From Chitinophagaceae bacterium (lineage in GTDB: Bacteria; Bacteroidota; Bacteroidia; Chitinophagales; Chitinophagaceae): a DNA stretch of 64,000 nt. The notes beneath the pieces are model-generated. The model saw nothing but the letters and a program-made list of their open reading frames with translations, did no database searches and had not been told where the DNA came from. A program made the position numbers and the translations under genes. Location of the stretch: positions 1,116,001 through 1,180,000 of the forward strand of contig JADKAZ010000001.1 of NCBI GenBank assembly GCA_016719015.1, written 5' to 3'. Every line of letters starts with the position of its first letter. Position 1 is the stretch's first letter. Shown in pieces: positions 63,141-64,000 of the stretch.

Positions 63141-64000
63141 TTATTTATATTGGGGTATTATTCCTTGTGCCAGTTCCACCATCTTCTTAATGCCCTCTTC
63201 CGGTAAATTACCTTTCTTGAACTCGGCCATAACATCTGGTAATTTGTTGTCCATTTCCATCAGGAAATGCTCTTCAAATTCCTTCACTCTTTTTACGGCT
63301 ACATCCTTCAATAATCCGTTTGTACCGAGATAGATAATCGCCACCTGCTTTTCAACTGCAAATGGAGAATACTGTGCCTGTTTCAGCACTTCCACATTTC
63401 TTGCTCCTTTATCAATTACATTCTTGGTAGCCGCATCCAAATCGCCACCAAATTTAGAGAAGGCCTCTAATTCACGGTAAAGGGCCTGGTCAAGTTTCAA
63501 CGTACCGGCCACTTTCTTCATTGATTTAATCTGAGCATTACCACCCACACGGCTAACGGAGATACCTACGTTAATGGCAGGACGGATACCTGATAAGAAC
63601 AGGTTTGTCTCCAAAAATATCTGTCCGTCTGTAATAGAGATTACGTTTGTTGGAATATAGGCTGATACGTCACCAGCCTGTGTTTCGATGATCGGTAATG
63701 CAGTTAATGAACCGCCTCCTTTCACCAGGTGTTTGATTGTATCCGGAAGGTCGTTCATGTTCTTAACCATTTCATCATTATTGATAACCTTCGCAGCTCT
63801 TTCCAATAAACGGCTGTGCAGATAGAATACATCACCAGGGTATGCCTCACGACCCGGTGGACGACGTAATAATAATGATACTTCACGATAAGCTACCGCT
63901 TGTTTTGAAAGATCATCATAGATGATCAAAGCTGGACGACCGGTATCCCGGAAAAACTCTCCGATAGCAGCACCGGCAAAAGGAGCATAGAATTGTAATG
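63141..64000 (-). CDS. atpA: F0F1 ATP synthase subunit alpha, C-terminal part (5' end beyond window)
   Basis: The frame is open to the right edge and covers the last ~286 codons. Subunit alpha is the non-catalytic nucleotide-binding subunit of the F1 head at the inner membrane. Seen here: [33 protein letters not shown] Walker B region, [48 protein letters not shown] (as [16 protein letters not shown]) and [18 protein letters not shown], all diagnostic. The end, [10 protein letters not shown], is normal. A terminator follows directly, so no further atp gene is downstream in this window. Confidence 0.97.
   Translation of the reverse strand, partial: LQFYAPFAGAAIGEFFRDTGRPALIIYDDLSKQAVAYREVSLLLRRPPGREAYPGDVFYLHSRLLERAAKVINNDEMVKNMNDLPDTIKHLVKGGGSLTALPIIETQAGDVSAYIPTNVISITDGQIFLETNLFLSGIRPAINVGISVSRVGGNAQIKSMKKVAGTLKLDQALYRELEAFSKFGGDLDAATKNVIDKGARNVEVLKQAQYSPFAVEKQVAIIYLGTNGLLKDVAVKRVKEFEEHFLMEMDNKLPDVMAEFKKGNLPEEGIKKMVELAQGIIPQYK

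Overview
The window is a chromosomal segment of a Bacteroidota bacterium, most likely of the family Chitinophagaceae. The evidence is: seven secreted proteins with type IX secretion system (T9SS) type A C-terminal sorting domains; the ftsX / DUF3098 / uppP gene order; almost no Shine-Dalgarno sequences (greA is the exception); and several good matches to the Bacteroidota promoter (TTTG, about 19-21 nt, TAnnTTTG). No tRNA, rRNA, CRISPR array, transposase or phage gene was seen.

Layout. 1-2.4 kb: ruvB (cut by the left edge), an NADP-binding reductase and an M23 peptidase. 2.5-32.4 kb: a block of very large secreted proteins, almost all on the minus strand. These are a 1565-aa P-domain/Ig-like protein, a small plus-strand exported protein, an M36 (fungalysin) metalloprotease, a ~3036-aa beta-helix/HYR giant, a Tricorn-like S41 protease and a 2243-aa sortilin/BNR-HYR giant. 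The two giants share their C-terminal ~700 residues. 32.6-35.9 kb: a leuS gene that is broken in the middle and carries palindromic mini-repeats inside its reading frame. 36-40.3 kb: a plus-strand run of ftsX, DUF3098, uppP, an MFS transporter and an MBL-fold hydrolase. 40.3-45.6 kb: housekeeping genes (flippase-like membrane protein, ruvC, HIT protein, greA, 2-hydroxyacid dehydrogenase, rsmA). 45.7-51.3 kb: two more T9SS cargo proteins. 51.6-55.2 kb: pdxA and an ABC exporter/LolA-like operon. 55.5-61.1 kb: small genes and a minus-strand operon of TonB-dependent receptor, 2TM protein, TPR-like protein (frameshifted), two paralogous membrane proteins and a winged-helix regulator. 61.2-62.6 kb: a T9SS protein with a DnaJ-like cysteine cluster. 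63.1 kb to the right edge: atpA (partial).

How it works together. Much of the window codes for cell-surface or secreted material: adhesin-like repeat proteins plus proteases that could act on external protein. The housekeeping islands (RuvB/RuvC, FtsX/UppP, GreA, RsmA, LeuS, AtpA, PdxA) show this is core chromosome, not a mobile island.

Points most worth a second look: the multiply frameshifted leuS connecting region together with the in-frame repeat insertions; the wHTH/paralogous-membrane-protein/TonB-receptor operon as a candidate undescribed regulatory module; the secreted CxxCxGxG protein; and the modular sharing and tandem duplication inside the giant surface proteins.
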